Positions 1 through 8,093 of a stretch of DNA of 64,000 nt are shown here, one piece after another. Both the position numbers and the translations under genes were made by a program. Location of the stretch: positions 62,001-126,000 of the forward strand of contig JBMNGG010000004.1 in NCBI GenBank assembly GCA_050949705.1, given 5' to 3'. The stretch is from JBMNGG01 sp050949705. Lineage in GTDB: Bacteria; Bacillota; Thermosediminibacteria; Thermosediminibacterales; Tepidanaerobacteraceae. Below the pieces are notes generated by a model, which searched no databases, was not told the DNA's origin, and saw only the letters and a list, made by a program, of their open reading frames with translations. Each line of letters begins with the position of its first letter. Within the stretch, counting starts at the first letter, position 1.

Positions 1-306
1 AAATGGTCAAGGCAATCAGAAGAGCTGCCTCTCCATCGAGTTTTAGATTTATCAATATTAATATGTAAATCGATTCAATATTTTAGAGAACAGGCTTACC
101 GATACGAAAAACTATATGTTTCAGATCAGTCTAAAATCGACCGGATAGGTCTGCAGGGTGATGCTATGACGGTATCTATCTGTACTGATAATGAGATGAT
201 AGATGAAGACATAAAGCTTTTTTCTGAATGTCTTAGCAAGGATGATGAGCTTATAGGTGAAAGACTTAGTCGTCTTTCTGCATTACTTAAAGAAATGGGA
301 TATTAG
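1..306 (+). CDS. Unidentified protein, C-terminal part only
   Basis: An open frame enters from the left edge and ends at TAG 304-306, giving about 101 residues. It is rich in Ser, Leu and acidic residues, has no membrane segment or recognisable motif, and ends in a charged, probably helical tail (ERLSRLSALLKEMGY). The stop lies 13 bases before the ATG of the GIY-YIG gene, so the two are probably co-transcribed. I do not recognise the family. The true start lies outside the window. Confidence 0.55.
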   Translation, partial: KWSRQSEELPLHRVLDLSILICKSIQYFREQAYRYEKLYVSDQSKIDRIGLQGDAMTVSICTDNEMIDEDIKLFSECLSKDDELIGERLSRLSALLKEMGY

Positions 307-319
307 GAGATAGGACAAT

Positions 320-652
320 ATGAATAGAAAAGATTTAATTAGAAAATACAAAGAAAGGGAAGTTACAGGTGGGGTGTATCGAATCCTAAACACTTTAAAC
401 AATAAATATTTACTTGCAAGCGGTATTGATATAAAAGGAGATCGCAATCGTTTTGATTTTTCTGTTGCTACTGGCTCCTGTGTGCAGATGAAGCTACAAA
501 AAGATTGGGATACTTTTGGACCGAAAGCTTTTAAATTTGAAGTGCTAGATGAATTAAAAAAGGAACCAGAACAGGACATAGCAGCATTTCGTGAAGAATT
601 AGAATTATTCGAAGAAATGTGGCGTGAAAGATTGTCTGGAGAGGAATACTAG
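320..652 (+). CDS. GIY-YIG nuclease family protein
   Basis: A 110-residue protein. Residues 17-40 have the compact GIY-YIG pattern seen in small stand-alone members (GGVYRILNT, then KYLLASG), followed by an FDFSVATGSCVQMKLQKDW segment and a glutamate-rich C-terminal helix. The start ATG follows AGGAGATAGG at good spacing. Small GIY-YIG proteins of this length are widespread in Clostridia; some homologues are annotated as nucleases, but the cellular role is generally unknown. A strong hairpin terminator follows at 727-752. The family call is fairly secure; catalytic activity is not shown. Confidence 0.75.
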   Translation: MNRKDLIRKYKEREVTGGVYRILNTLNNKYLLASGIDIKGDRNRFDFSVATGSCVQMKLQKDWDTFGPKAFKFEVLDELKKEPEQDIAAFREELELFEEMWRERLSGEEY

Positions 653-726
653 TTGTTAAAAATAAAAGGCTATAAGGAAATCAACTGCACCTGTGAAGTA
701 TACAATTGGATAGTTTAATATGTAAG

Positions 727-752
727 GCACCAACCAAGGTTGGTGCTTTTTT
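727..752 (+). terminator. Rho-independent terminator after the GIY-YIG gene
   Basis: GCACCAACC (727-735) pairs perfectly with GGTTGGTGC (738-746), and six T follow at 747-752. Confidence 0.9.
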
Positions 753-927
753 CATTGATAATAAAAAGTGTATGGAAGGATTATAGGTGAAGTCATAGAA
801 GTAATAAAGTGTGTTATTTTGTTTATTAATATAAGAGAATGAGGATTGTAATCTATTTCACAGTTATAAGATTGGATAAATATAAGCCAAGAGTGTGTTT
901 TAAAAAGCTAAAGGAGAGTGATTGGTT

Positions 928-1335
928 ATGAATTTGGCACTTATTGCTCATGATGCAAAAAAGAAAAAGATGATTGAATTTGCCATAGCATATAAAGATA
1001 TTTTAAAACCACATACATTGTATGCAACCGGAACTACAGGAAAGTTAATCATAGAAGCTACAGGTCTTGATGTTAATAGGTTTGAATCTGGGCCTTTGGG
1101 AGGGGACCAGCAGATTGGAGGAATGGTTGCTAGTGAAAAAATAGACTTAGTCATATTTTTAAGAGACCCCATGACTTCTCAGCCCCATGAACCAGATATT
1201 AACGCATTACTTAGAGTATGCGATGTACACAATGTACCCCTTGCTACAAATCTAGCTACTGCTGAGGTTTTGATAAAGGGATTGATGCGAGGGGATTTGG
1301 ATTGGAGAAAGATTGTAAACCCTATGTTAAAGTAG
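928..1335 (+). CDS. mgsA: Methylglyoxal synthase
   Basis: Converts dihydroxyacetone phosphate to methylglyoxal and phosphate, the phosphate-relief bypass of lower glycolysis, in the cytoplasm. The protein starts MNLALIAHD, and carries the family signatures ATGTTG, the catalytic-Asp stretch GPLGGDQQIG, FLRDP and QPHEPD. Its 135 residues match the usual 130-150. An in-frame TTG at 922 is closer to the AAGGAG at 911-916 and would add two residues (MV); I prefer ATG 928 because family members begin at this point. It is a single gene, about 590 bases before the PTS regulator. Confidence 0.93.
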   Translation: MNLALIAHDAKKKKMIEFAIAYKDILKPHTLYATGTTGKLIIEATGLDVNRFESGPLGGDQQIGGMVASEKIDLVIFLRDPMTSQPHEPDINALLRVCDVHNVPLATNLATAEVLIKGLMRGDLDWRKIVNPMLK

Positions 1336-1388
1336 AAATAGTAGTTATGTAACGGAGTGCAGCTAGCTTGTCTTATTGTTATTAACCT

Positions 1389-1540
1389 TTACTTTTCTGG
1401 TGAATCATTGCTCAGTTGATCTAGAATTATCTCATATGAAAGTGCAAACAATCCATATATACCAGGAAATTCCGAATTAGAAGGAACTACTTTAACAGGA
1501 TAAAACGCATTTTGGTTTACGATGCGATTAATTACGGGTA
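1389..1540 (-). pseudogene. Minus-strand gene remnant, ROK-like C-terminus
   Basis: On the minus strand a frame of about 50 codons ends at TAA (1391-1389). It reads PVINRIVNQNAFYPVK, then VVPSNSEFPGIYGLFALSYE. The pattern of a short strand, a turn and a Gly/Ala-rich helix resembles the C-terminus of ROK-family sugar kinases (compare the GNDAGIIGAA element just beside it on the plus strand). It has no start and no upstream body, so it is a fragment. The family call is tentative. Confidence 0.35.
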
Positions 1541-1594
1541 GGCAATGATGCAGGTATCATCGGAGCTGCAATGCTTTATAGGAATCATAAATAA
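1532..1594 (+). pseudogene. ROK-family sugar kinase C-terminal remnant
   Basis: The plus-strand frame reads LRVGNDAGIIGAAMLYRNHK and stops at TAA 1592-1594. GNDAGIIGAA is the characteristic C-terminal motif of ROK-family glucokinases. The frame is closed by a stop at 1529, so nearly the whole gene is missing. The strong terminator at 1766-1800 may have belonged to the lost gene. With the adjoining minus-strand fragment this marks a deletion scar just upstream of the PTS operon. Confidence 0.5.
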
Positions 1595-1765
1595 AAAGAT
1601 TATACTATTATCAATGTGATTTTTAAACTACATTTTTAATCTAATGTGATGAAAACAATATTTTTAACTTTAGCACAGGTTGTAGGCAAATAAAGCTTAC
1701 GACTCTATTTATTAATTATGATATTTATTAACATTAATAATAGCTTAACATCATTTTCTCCTTGT

Positions 1766-1800
1766 AATACAAGCTTAAGTTTATTAGCTTGTATTTTTTT
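1766..1800 (+). terminator. Rho-independent terminator upstream of the PTS operon
   Basis: AATACAAGCT (1766-1775) pairs perfectly with AGCTTGTATT (1786-1795), followed by a T run to 1800. It insulates the PTS operon from upstream transcription. The sequence does not overlap a recognisable antiterminator-binding site. Confidence 0.8.
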
Positions 1801-1922
1801 ATCTATAATCATTTTAGTATTATAATTAGTATAGAATTGCCACAATTTAGTTGAAAGATTTTAAACTTTTCATAAAAGTTTGGATGCAGTAAAATTATTA
1901 TTAAAGGAGGTTTAATAAATTA

Positions 1923-4055
1923 ATGGACGAGCGCTGTGCACTGCTTTTTAGTCAAATTATGTCAGCAGGTAATCCGATAAAAGTATCTGAATTAGCTAAG
2001 GCTTTAAAGGTCTCCTCAAGAACTATTCGCTATGATTTAGACAAAATTGACGACTTCCTTAAAGACAATGGGTTGCCACAATTGACAAGGAAGCCAGGTT
2101 TAGGTATAGGATATTCGCCTTCATATTATCAGAGGTTAAAGATTTTAAAATTACTGGAGTCAATCAGCAGTTACAATTATGTTTTAACACCTGAAGAGCG
2201 AAAGAAGATGATATTAACGGAACTGTTTCAGGCAAAAGATTTTATTACAATTGAAGATATGGCGACTCTCCTTTCTGTTAGCCGAGGTACTGTAGTAAAT
2301 GATTTGAAAGCAGTTCGGAATTGGCTCGTAAAGCATGAGTTGAAACTTAAGTCATTACCTCGATTTGGTATAAAAATAGTAGGTTCAGAAAAGGATATGC
2401 GCAGAGCTGTTGTATTTCTGCTTTCTGAAAATATGGAAATTGAAAAAGCGCTAAATCTCATAAAAGCCCCTCTTAATCGCAGGTTGAATATAGTTACCGA
2501 TAGGCAGCTTAAAAGACTCTTTCAAGATTTAGAAATATCACCTATAGAAGAGTCTGTTCGTTTAGCTGAGAAACAGTTGAAAACTACTTTTACTGACAGT
2601 GCATATTCAGGATTGGTGATTCACCTGGCTCTTGCCATAAAGCGCATTCAGCTAGGAAAAAACATTGTTATGCCAGAAGATGAATTATCAAAATTAAAAC
2701 CTATAAAAGAATTTGCAGTGGCATCAAGTATGGCGGCTCAGTTAGAGGAAAGTTACAAAATAAATATACCGACTGCTGAAATTGGTTATATTACTATACA
2801 CCTTTTAGGCGGGAAAGTGACAGAAACAGATATTTTTTCCAATCAGGACTGGATGAGACTCCAGATTTTAACCGATGAAATAATAAAAAGCATTGGGAGA
2901 AAACTAAATGTTAATTTATTAATAGATGGCGAACTATACAGTGGGTTACTAAAGCATTTGGAACCTACAGTATATCGTTTAAAACACGGTCTTCCTTTAA
3001 AAAATCCAATACTAAAAGAGATTAAAAACAATTATGCTAAGATATTTGAAACTGTCAAAGAGTCTATTAGACCGTTGGAGGTTTATATAGGTTCAAAAAT
3101 ACCGGATGAAGAAATAGGTTTCATCACTATCCATATCGGCGCAGCTTTAGAAAGAAATAAAATAGTGACAAGTAATACATATCATGCTGTAGTAGTTTGC
3201 GGTACAGGTGTAGGGACTGCAAAACTAATATCCTCTAGAATAGCAAGTAAATTTGCGAATATAAAGATACTAGATACTATTTCCAGTCGCAAAGTCAAAG
3301 AGTTTTGTAGAAACGTAGAATTAGACCTTATCATCTCAACATTTCCAACAGACTGTAAAAACATACCGCAGATAATAGTTAATCCTTTTTTATCAGAGGA
3401 AGATGTAGCGAAAATATATAAATTCTTAAGCACAAATCCGCCCAAAAATACAGCTTTTGTTGAAGTTACACTTATGACTGAAAAGTTACTTAAGATAATT
3501 CGAAAAAGTTGCATCATTGAAAACCGTGAACAATTAATTGATGATATTTCAAAGTTTCTAAATCTAAATTATGTAAACTTTACGAACTCGAAGGGAGTTG
3601 CCCGACCTGTGTTAAAAGAATTGTTGACAGAAAAAACCATAAAACTAAACGTCAAAGCAAGTGATTGGGAAGAAGCTATAAGGATTGGAGGTGAGTTACT
3701 GGTTAAAAACGATTTTGTGGAGCAAAGATATGTGGAGGCCATGGTGAGGAATGTCAAGGAAATGGGGCCATATATCGTTATAGCCCCAGGAGTAGCAATG
3801 CCTCATTCTCGTCCAGAGGATGGGGTTAAGCAGGTATGCATGAGTTTGATAACCCTTAAGGAACCCGTTTGCTTTGGTAGTAAAAACAATGACCCGGCTT
3901 ATATTGTTATTTGCTTAGGTGCTGTAAATAATCATTCACATTTGAAGGCTATTTCCGAATTAATGCAACTTCTAGAAAAACGCGAACTAATACAAAAGAT
4001 TATAGATTCAAATAGCAAAAAAGACTTATTAGAAACAATAGCACGTTTTTCATGA
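1923..4055 (+). CDS. PRD-domain transcriptional activator with EIIB and EIIA domains
   Basis: A 710-residue PTS-controlled regulator of the MtlR/LicR type. Domain order: an HTH_11 DNA-binding domain (about 5-65, SRTIRYDLDKI), a second HTH (about 95-150, SRGTVVNDL), two PRDs (about 195-410, with His in the VIHLALAIKR and ITIHIGAAL segments), an EIIB-like domain with its cysteine at residue 426 (VVCGTGVGTAK), and a C-terminal EIIA domain with the phospho-His at 628 (GVAMPHSRPEDGV). It lacks an AAA+ domain, so it should act with the housekeeping sigma factor. The ATG follows AAAGGAGG. It lies directly upstream of the EIIB and EIIC genes it presumably activates. There is no separate EIIA gene, so the EIIA-like domain may also serve transport. 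Confidence 0.9.
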   Translation: MDERCALLFSQIMSAGNPIKVSELAKALKVSSRTIRYDLDKIDDFLKDNGLPQLTRKPGLGIGYSPSYYQRLKILKLLESISSYNYVLTPEERKKMILTELFQAKDFITIEDMATLLSVSRGTVVNDLKAVRNWLVKHELKLKSLPRFGIKIVGSEKDMRRAVVFLLSENMEIEKALNLIKAPLNRRLNIVTDRQLKRLFQDLEISPIEESVRLAEKQLKTTFTDSAYSGLVIHLALAIKRIQLGKNIVMPEDELSKLKPIKEFAVASSMAAQLEESYKINIPTAEIGYITIHLLGGKVTETDIFSNQDWMRLQILTDEIIKSIGRKLNVNLLIDGELYSGLLKHLEPTVYRLKHGLPLKNPILKEIKNNYAKIFETVKESIRPLEVYIGSKIPDEEIGFITIHIGAALERNKIVTSNTYHAVVVCGTGVGTAKLISSRIASKFANIKILDTISSRKVKEFCRNVELDLIISTFPTDCKNIPQIIVNPFLSEEDVAKIYKFLSTNPPKNTAFVEVTLMTEKLLKIIRKSCIIENREQLIDDISKFLNLNYVNFTNSKGVARPVLKELLTEKTIKLNVKASDWEEAIRIGGELLVKNDFVEQRYVEAMVRNVKEMGPYIVIAPGVAMPHSRPEDGVKQVCMSLITLKEPVCFGSKNNDPAYIVICLGAVNNHSHLKAISELMQLLEKRELIQKIIDSNSKKDLLETIARFS

Positions 4056-4113
4056 ATGGAAGAGTTTTTAGTCTTATCGTGATGTTCTATGTAAATTCAG
4101 GGGAGGCAAAAAA

Positions 4114-4392
4114 ATGAAACGTGGATTGGTAGTATGCAGAACTGGTATGGGTAGTAGTATGATGCTACGTATTAAGCTAGAACAGGTAATATCGGAAAAT
4201 AAATACCCTATGGAATTAGAACATGATGTGTTAAGTGCTGTTAGTAACTACAATGTAGATTTTATTGTAACTATGGCTGACTTGGTAGATCAACTAGGCG
4301 ATGATATAAAATGTGAGGTTATAGGAATTGAAAACATTATGAACAAAGCTGAAATTAAGGAGAAGCTAGAAAAATATATTAATAAGTGGTAA
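4114..4392 (+). CDS. PTS sugar transporter subunit IIB, ascorbate family
   Basis: A 92-residue cytoplasmic phosphocarrier. The phospho-accepting cysteine is Cys8 in the P-loop VVCRTGMGSS, as in UlaB/SgaB-type EIIB. It transfers phosphate from EIIA to the incoming sugar bound by the EIIC encoded next (51 bases downstream). The ATG follows AGGGGAGGC. The substrate is not fixed by sequence: the ascorbate family also contains transporters for other sugars, and none of the ascorbate catabolic genes (UlaG, UlaD-F) are present here. Confidence 0.9.
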   Translation: MKRGLVVCRTGMGSSMMLRIKLEQVISENKYPMELEHDVLSAVSNYNVDFIVTMADLVDQLGDDIKCEVIGIENIMNKAEIKEKLEKYINKW

Positions 4393-4443
4393 AGATTCAA
4401 ATAAAGTTAACAAAAAACAATAATATGGAAGGAGAGATACATT

Positions 4444-5712
4444 GTGGCATTATTAAAGGTTATCGTTTTTGACTTATTAGGATCTGCTCCTATTTTAGTC
4501 GGTTTAATGGCATTATTAGGACTTGTTTTACAGAAAAAATCTGCAGACAGAATCATTGCTGGTACTTTAAAAACTATTGTGGGGTTTTTAATTTTTAACG
4601 GTGGTGCAGGTTTAGCGGTAAATTCCTTAGATAGCTTCCAGAAATTATTCAGTGATGGTTTTGGATTGAAAGGGGTTTTACCTTTATCCGAAGCAATAAC
4701 GGCTTTGGCTCAAACAAAATTCGCGATAGTAGTTTCATTAGTTATGATACTAGGTTTTATATGTAACTTAATCGTTGCCCGTTATACAAAATACAAATAT
4801 ATATTTTTGACAGGGCAACATAACCTTTTTTTAGCTGCCTTATTGACAGTTACTTTAAAAGCATTAGGTATTAGTGATCAAGTTACCATTATTGCAGGTG
4901 GCATAATACTTGGTTTTGCTGCTGCTATGTATCCAGCATTGGCACAGCCATATATGAGAAGAGTAACAGACAGTGATGAAATCGCTATGGGCCACTACGT
5001 AACAATAGCTTATGCACTTTCAGGATGGCTGGGTTCTAAGATTGGAAATCCAGAAGAAAGTACCGAAAAATTGAAACTTCCTGGTTGGATGTCAATATTT
5101 AAGGATTATATAGTTTCTGTAAGCATTTCTATAGGCATATTCTTTTATGTGGCAGCGATTGCTGCGGGAAAAGAGACTGTTGAAAGTATTTCCGGTGGTG
5201 TTAACTGGTTGGTATTTCCTCTATTTCAAGCATTAACATTTTCAGCTGCTTTGTACATTATTATTACAGGTGTTCGTATGTTATTGAGTGAAATAGTTCC
5301 TGCATTTGTTGGAATATCTGAGAAGCTTATACCTGATGTTAAACCAGCTCTTGATTGCCCTGTTGTATTCCCTTATGCACCAACAGCTACAGTGGTTGGG
5401 TTTGTCTCAGCATATATTGGCGGATTGATTTGTATGATTATTTTTGCGGCATTAAAATCTACAGTAATTATTCCCGTAGCCATACCTTACTTCTTTATAG
5501 GAGCAACTGCCGGTGTGTTTGGTAATGCTACTGGTGGTTGGAAAGGAGCCGTCGCAGGTGGTTTTGTCACTGGAATATTAATAGCGGTAGGACCGGCCTT
5601 ATTGTATCCAATAATGGAACAGATTGGTTTATCAGGAACCACATTTCCGGAAACGGATTTTGTTGCTTTAGGCCTTGTGATTTATTATTTAGGAAAAATG
5701 TTTATCCATTAA
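4444..5712 (+). CDS. PTS sugar transporter subunit IIC, ascorbate family (UlaA-like)
   Basis: A 422-residue membrane protein of about 11 hydrophobic segments, starting with GTG after GGAAGGAGAG. UlaA-type landmarks include GFLIFNGGAGLAV near residue 50, TGQHNLFLAALL near 125, ALAQPYMRR near 177 and PYFFIGATAGVFGNATGG near 345. It forms the translocation channel that works with the EIIB encoded upstream. The downstream gene pair is a split transketolase, which suggests that the imported phosphosugar is a ketose phosphate. The family is secure; the substrate is inference. Confidence 0.9.
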   Translation: MALLKVIVFDLLGSAPILVGLMALLGLVLQKKSADRIIAGTLKTIVGFLIFNGGAGLAVNSLDSFQKLFSDGFGLKGVLPLSEAITALAQTKFAIVVSLVMILGFICNLIVARYTKYKYIFLTGQHNLFLAALLTVTLKALGISDQVTIIAGGIILGFAAAMYPALAQPYMRRVTDSDEIAMGHYVTIAYALSGWLGSKIGNPEESTEKLKLPGWMSIFKDYIVSVSISIGIFFYVAAIAAGKETVESISGGVNWLVFPLFQALTFSAALYIIITGVRMLLSEIVPAFVGISEKLIPDVKPALDCPVVFPYAPTATVVGFVSAYIGGLICMIIFAALKSTVIIPVAIPYFFIGATAGVFGNATGGWKGAVAGGFVTGILIAVGPALLYPIMEQIGLSGTTFPETDFVALGLVIYYLGKMFIH

Positions 5713-5737
5713 TACCGAATTTAAAGGAGATAAATTA

Positions 5738-6547
5738 ATGCTAGAACAATCTGAATTAAAAAAATTAAAAAATCTAGCAATGATAAATAGAAAGAAAATT
5801 ATTGATATGATCTATCATGCAAACAATGGCCATCCAGGCGGATCTTTGTCAATTATTGATATTCTAACTTACATTTATGAGAAAGAAGTTGATTTGAACT
5901 CTCGCGATAAAGACAGGGTTATCTTATCAAAAGGTCATGCAACTCCAGCGATATACGCGGTCTTTAATCATTTAGGATATATAAGTGATGACGAACTTTG
6001 TACCTTTAGAAAAATCAACTCAAGACTACAAGGGCATCCAGTTACTACTACAATAACTGAACTAGATGCTACAACCGGACTTTTAGGGCAAGGCTTATCA
6101 CTTGGAGTTGGGATGGCATTAGGGAAAAAACTCAAGAATGATATTCATAGAGTATTTGTAATACTTGGGGATGGCGAGATGCACGAAGGTCAAGTATGGG
6201 AAGCATTAATGGAAGGTTCTCACTATAAACTTGATAATTTAATAGCAATTATTGATTATAACAAATTATCTTCTCTGGGAAATGTTAATGATGTAATGAA
6301 TATAAGGTCACTTAACAAAAAAATGGAATCTTTCGGCTGGAACGTAATTGAAATAGATGGACATTCGTTTGAACAAATTGCTGAGGCTTTAAATAAAGCA
6401 AAGCAAGTGATCAACAAACCGGTAGCAATAGTTGCTCATACTATCAAAGGCAAAGGTATATCTTTTATGGAAAATAACCCAATATGGCATAGCAGGGCAT
6501 TAAGTAACGAAGAATATAAAGCTGCAATAGCTGAGTTAGGGTTTTAA
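5738..6547 (+). CDS. Transketolase, N-terminal (thiamine-binding) subunit
   Basis: A 269-residue subunit of the two-gene transketolase type. It has the HPGGSLSIID motif near residue 30, SKGHATPAIYAV near 68, and the ThDP-binding GDGEMHEGQVWEA stretch near 147. With the next gene it would move two-carbon ketol units between sugar phosphates. It is spaced 25 bases after the EIIC gene and follows AAAGGAGAT. Split transketolases next to PTS genes are common in Firmicutes and probably process the phosphorylated sugar. Confidence 0.93.
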   Translation: MLEQSELKKLKNLAMINRKKIIDMIYHANNGHPGGSLSIIDILTYIYEKEVDLNSRDKDRVILSKGHATPAIYAVFNHLGYISDDELCTFRKINSRLQGHPVTTTITELDATTGLLGQGLSLGVGMALGKKLKNDIHRVFVILGDGEMHEGQVWEALMEGSHYKLDNLIAIIDYNKLSSLGNVNDVMNIRSLNKKMESFGWNVIEIDGHSFEQIAEALNKAKQVINKPVAIVAHTIKGKGISFMENNPIWHSRALSNEEYKAAIAELGF

Positions 6548-6579
6548 CGTTTTGCTCAAAATTTACAGGAGGAAGGTAA

Positions 6580-7419
6580 ATGAACTATGAGCTGGTTTCG
6601 CCAAGGGATTACTTAGGAAAGTCGCTAGTGAAACTTGGCGAAAAATATAACAATTTAGTTGTGATAGATAGTGATTTAGCTTCATCGGTAAGAACAGATG
6701 AGTTTTCCAAAAAATTTCCCGATAGATTTTTTGAAATGGGGATTGCTGAGCAAAGCTCAATGAGTGTAGCTGGAGGTCTGGCTATTGAAAATTTCATGCC
6801 TTTTTACGTAAACTTTGCTATCTTCATTACTGGCACCGCATGGACACAGCTACGTCAAATATGTTATGCTGGTTTAAATGTCAAATTAATAGGAACCCAT
6901 ACTGGTCTTGATAACGGACCCGATGGTGCAACACATCATTCTACGGCGGATATAGCCCTAGCCAGGGCTATTCCAAACTTAGCAATTCTTGCACCTTCTG
7001 ATATACATGAAGTCCATGCGGCTATTGAAGAAGCAGTTAAAATTAATGGCCCTGTATATATAAGAGTAGCTAGAGGGAATGTACCGATACTACACAAAGA
7101 AGAATGCCATTTTGAAATTGGAAAGTCTGAGGTAATCTTCAACGATGGTGATGATCTCGCTATCATTTTTGAAGGATCAGCTGCTAAACAAGCTTTAGAA
7201 GGATATCTGGAACTTAAAAAACTTGGTTATAGTTGCAAACTTGTTAATATACGAAGTATAAGGCCATTAGACAATAGACTTATCAAAGAAATAGCATGTA
7301 AAGTAAAATGCATAATAACTGTAGAAAATCATAGTATTTATGGAGGTTTAGCAGGAGCAATTTCCGAAGTACTTAGCCAGATAAGTCCTCGACCAGTCTC
7401 TGAGGAGCAGTGGGTATAA
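6580..7419 (+). CDS. Transketolase, C-terminal subunit, prematurely ended
   Basis: This 279-residue frame holds the pyrimidine-binding domain (MGIAEQSSMSVAGGLA, HHSTADIALARAIPNL) and most of the C-terminal domain (TVENHSIYGGLAGAISEVL). Family members run to about 310 residues. The expected tail is still present downstream but in a shifted frame (7413-7518): the frame shifts near 7400-7413 and returns near 7458-7466, so two compensating indels have occurred, or two read errors. The shortened protein may be partly active, since the missing part is only the last 30 or so residues. RBS AGGAGG precedes the ATG. Confidence 0.88.
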   Translation: MNYELVSPRDYLGKSLVKLGEKYNNLVVIDSDLASSVRTDEFSKKFPDRFFEMGIAEQSSMSVAGGLAIENFMPFYVNFAIFITGTAWTQLRQICYAGLNVKLIGTHTGLDNGPDGATHHSTADIALARAIPNLAILAPSDIHEVHAAIEEAVKINGPVYIRVARGNVPILHKEECHFEIGKSEVIFNDGDDLAIIFEGSAAKQALEGYLELKKLGYSCKLVNIRSIRPLDNRLIKEIACKVKCIITVENHSIYGGLAGAISEVLSQISPRPVSEEQWV

Positions 7420-7518
7420 AAGATGTTTTTACAGAATCGGGAAATGCCGACTCAACTGAAAAAGAAATATGGTTTATCTGCAGAAGAAATTATTTCTCAA
7501 GCTAAAAATGTCATATAA
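7413..7518 (+). pseudogene. Frameshifted tail of the transketolase C-terminal subunit
   Basis: From 7413 one frame reads GIKDVFTESGNADST, the conserved tail of transketolase C-terminal subunits. From 7459 the original frame resumes with KKKYGLSAEEIISQAKNVI and stops at TAA 7516-7518. From the ATG at 6580 to 7518 there are exactly 313 codons, the normal family length, so the two indels cancel. Confidence 0.75.
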
Positions 7519-7548
7519 CACTTTATGAAAAGTAGGTTTCACAATATT

Positions 7549-7581
7549 TGGTGCTGGTGAATAAACTAGCACCATTTTTTT
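7549..7581 (+). terminator. Terminator of the PTS/transketolase operon
   Basis: TGGTGCT (7549-7555) pairs with AGCACCA (7568-7574) and is followed by seven T. Confidence 0.85.
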
Positions 7582-7624
7582 ACTTTTCCAATCGAAGAAT
7601 TTTTCACAAAAAATAAGTGAGTAT

Positions 7625-7647
7625 TTCGGGACGGTTCCTAAATATTC
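7625..7647 (-). repeat. Degenerate copy of the GGGGACGGTTC repeat
   Basis: TTCGGGACGGTTCC followed by AATATTC resembles the reverse complement of the pair at 39721-39803, which contains GAACCGTCCCCGAATATTC. One G is missing and the middle differs. Confidence 0.45.
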
Positions 7648-7684
7648 ATAGTTGACCTATTTTAAGTTTAAATAGGCGTTATTA

Positions 7685-7762
7685 ATGATTGAAGTTATGG
7701 CCACAAGTGTAGATGATGCTAGAGCCATAGAAGAATATGGCGGCATGAGTATTGAACTATAG
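7685..7762 (+). pseudogene. CutC (copper homeostasis family) N-terminal remnant
   Basis: ATG 7685 opens a 25-residue frame, MIEVMATSVDDARAIEEYGG then MSIEL, stopped by TAG. It matches the conserved CutC N-terminus, in which EV-A-S-A--A---GADRIEL is typical. No continuation was found in any frame downstream, so it is a truncated relic. Confidence 0.5.
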
Positions 7763-8000
7763 GCGGCTTTTTTTCTGAGATGGATATAACGCCTTGCTCG
7801 AAGTGATAAAAAATGTAGCAAATAGGTTGAAATTCCAGTTCACATTCTTATCTGCCTGCCATTCCAAGCCACCTTCAAAAAGCACCTTTACACTACCTAG
7901 AAAGAACAGCAAAAACAAAATAAAGCAACATATAAGAAAAAAACTTAATTTATTTCTACTAGTGAACGATTTCACAAAAAATCCGACTTGACCATTTATC

Positions 8001-8016
8001 TGGTACGTAAATTGCA
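8001..8016 (+). promoter_or_regulatory. Sigma-54 (-24/-12) promoter for the AEC transporter
   Basis: TGGTACGTAAATTGCA has GG and GC separated by exactly 10 bases and matches TGGCAC-N5-TTGCW. It lies about 80 bases before the AEC start. A GTGAA-N4-TTCAC palindrome (7962-7975) stands 25 bases upstream and may bind a regulator. The TGTATC-N6-GATACA site seen elsewhere is not clear here. Confidence 0.75.
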
Positions 8017-8093
8017 TGTAAATATGCAAGGGCCCGCCAATTGATTTCAGAAATAAGCAGTAGCGTGCAAAAACAAAACAAGAGGTGAGAAAC

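Noticed and set aside
283..579. Minus-strand open frame opposite the GIY-YIG gene
   Set aside because: It is the antisense of a well-supported gene, is Ser/Phe-rich and has no RBS or motif.
1766..1800. Antiterminator (RAT-type) control of the PRD regulator's operon
   Set aside because: The hairpin is a plain terminator before the regulator gene, and the regulator has DNA-binding domains instead of an RNA-binding CAT domain.
7794..7991. Plus-strand 65-codon frame before the AEC gene
   Set aside because: Lysine- and asparagine-rich translation of AT-rich DNA, no RBS and no recognisable motif; likely non-coding.
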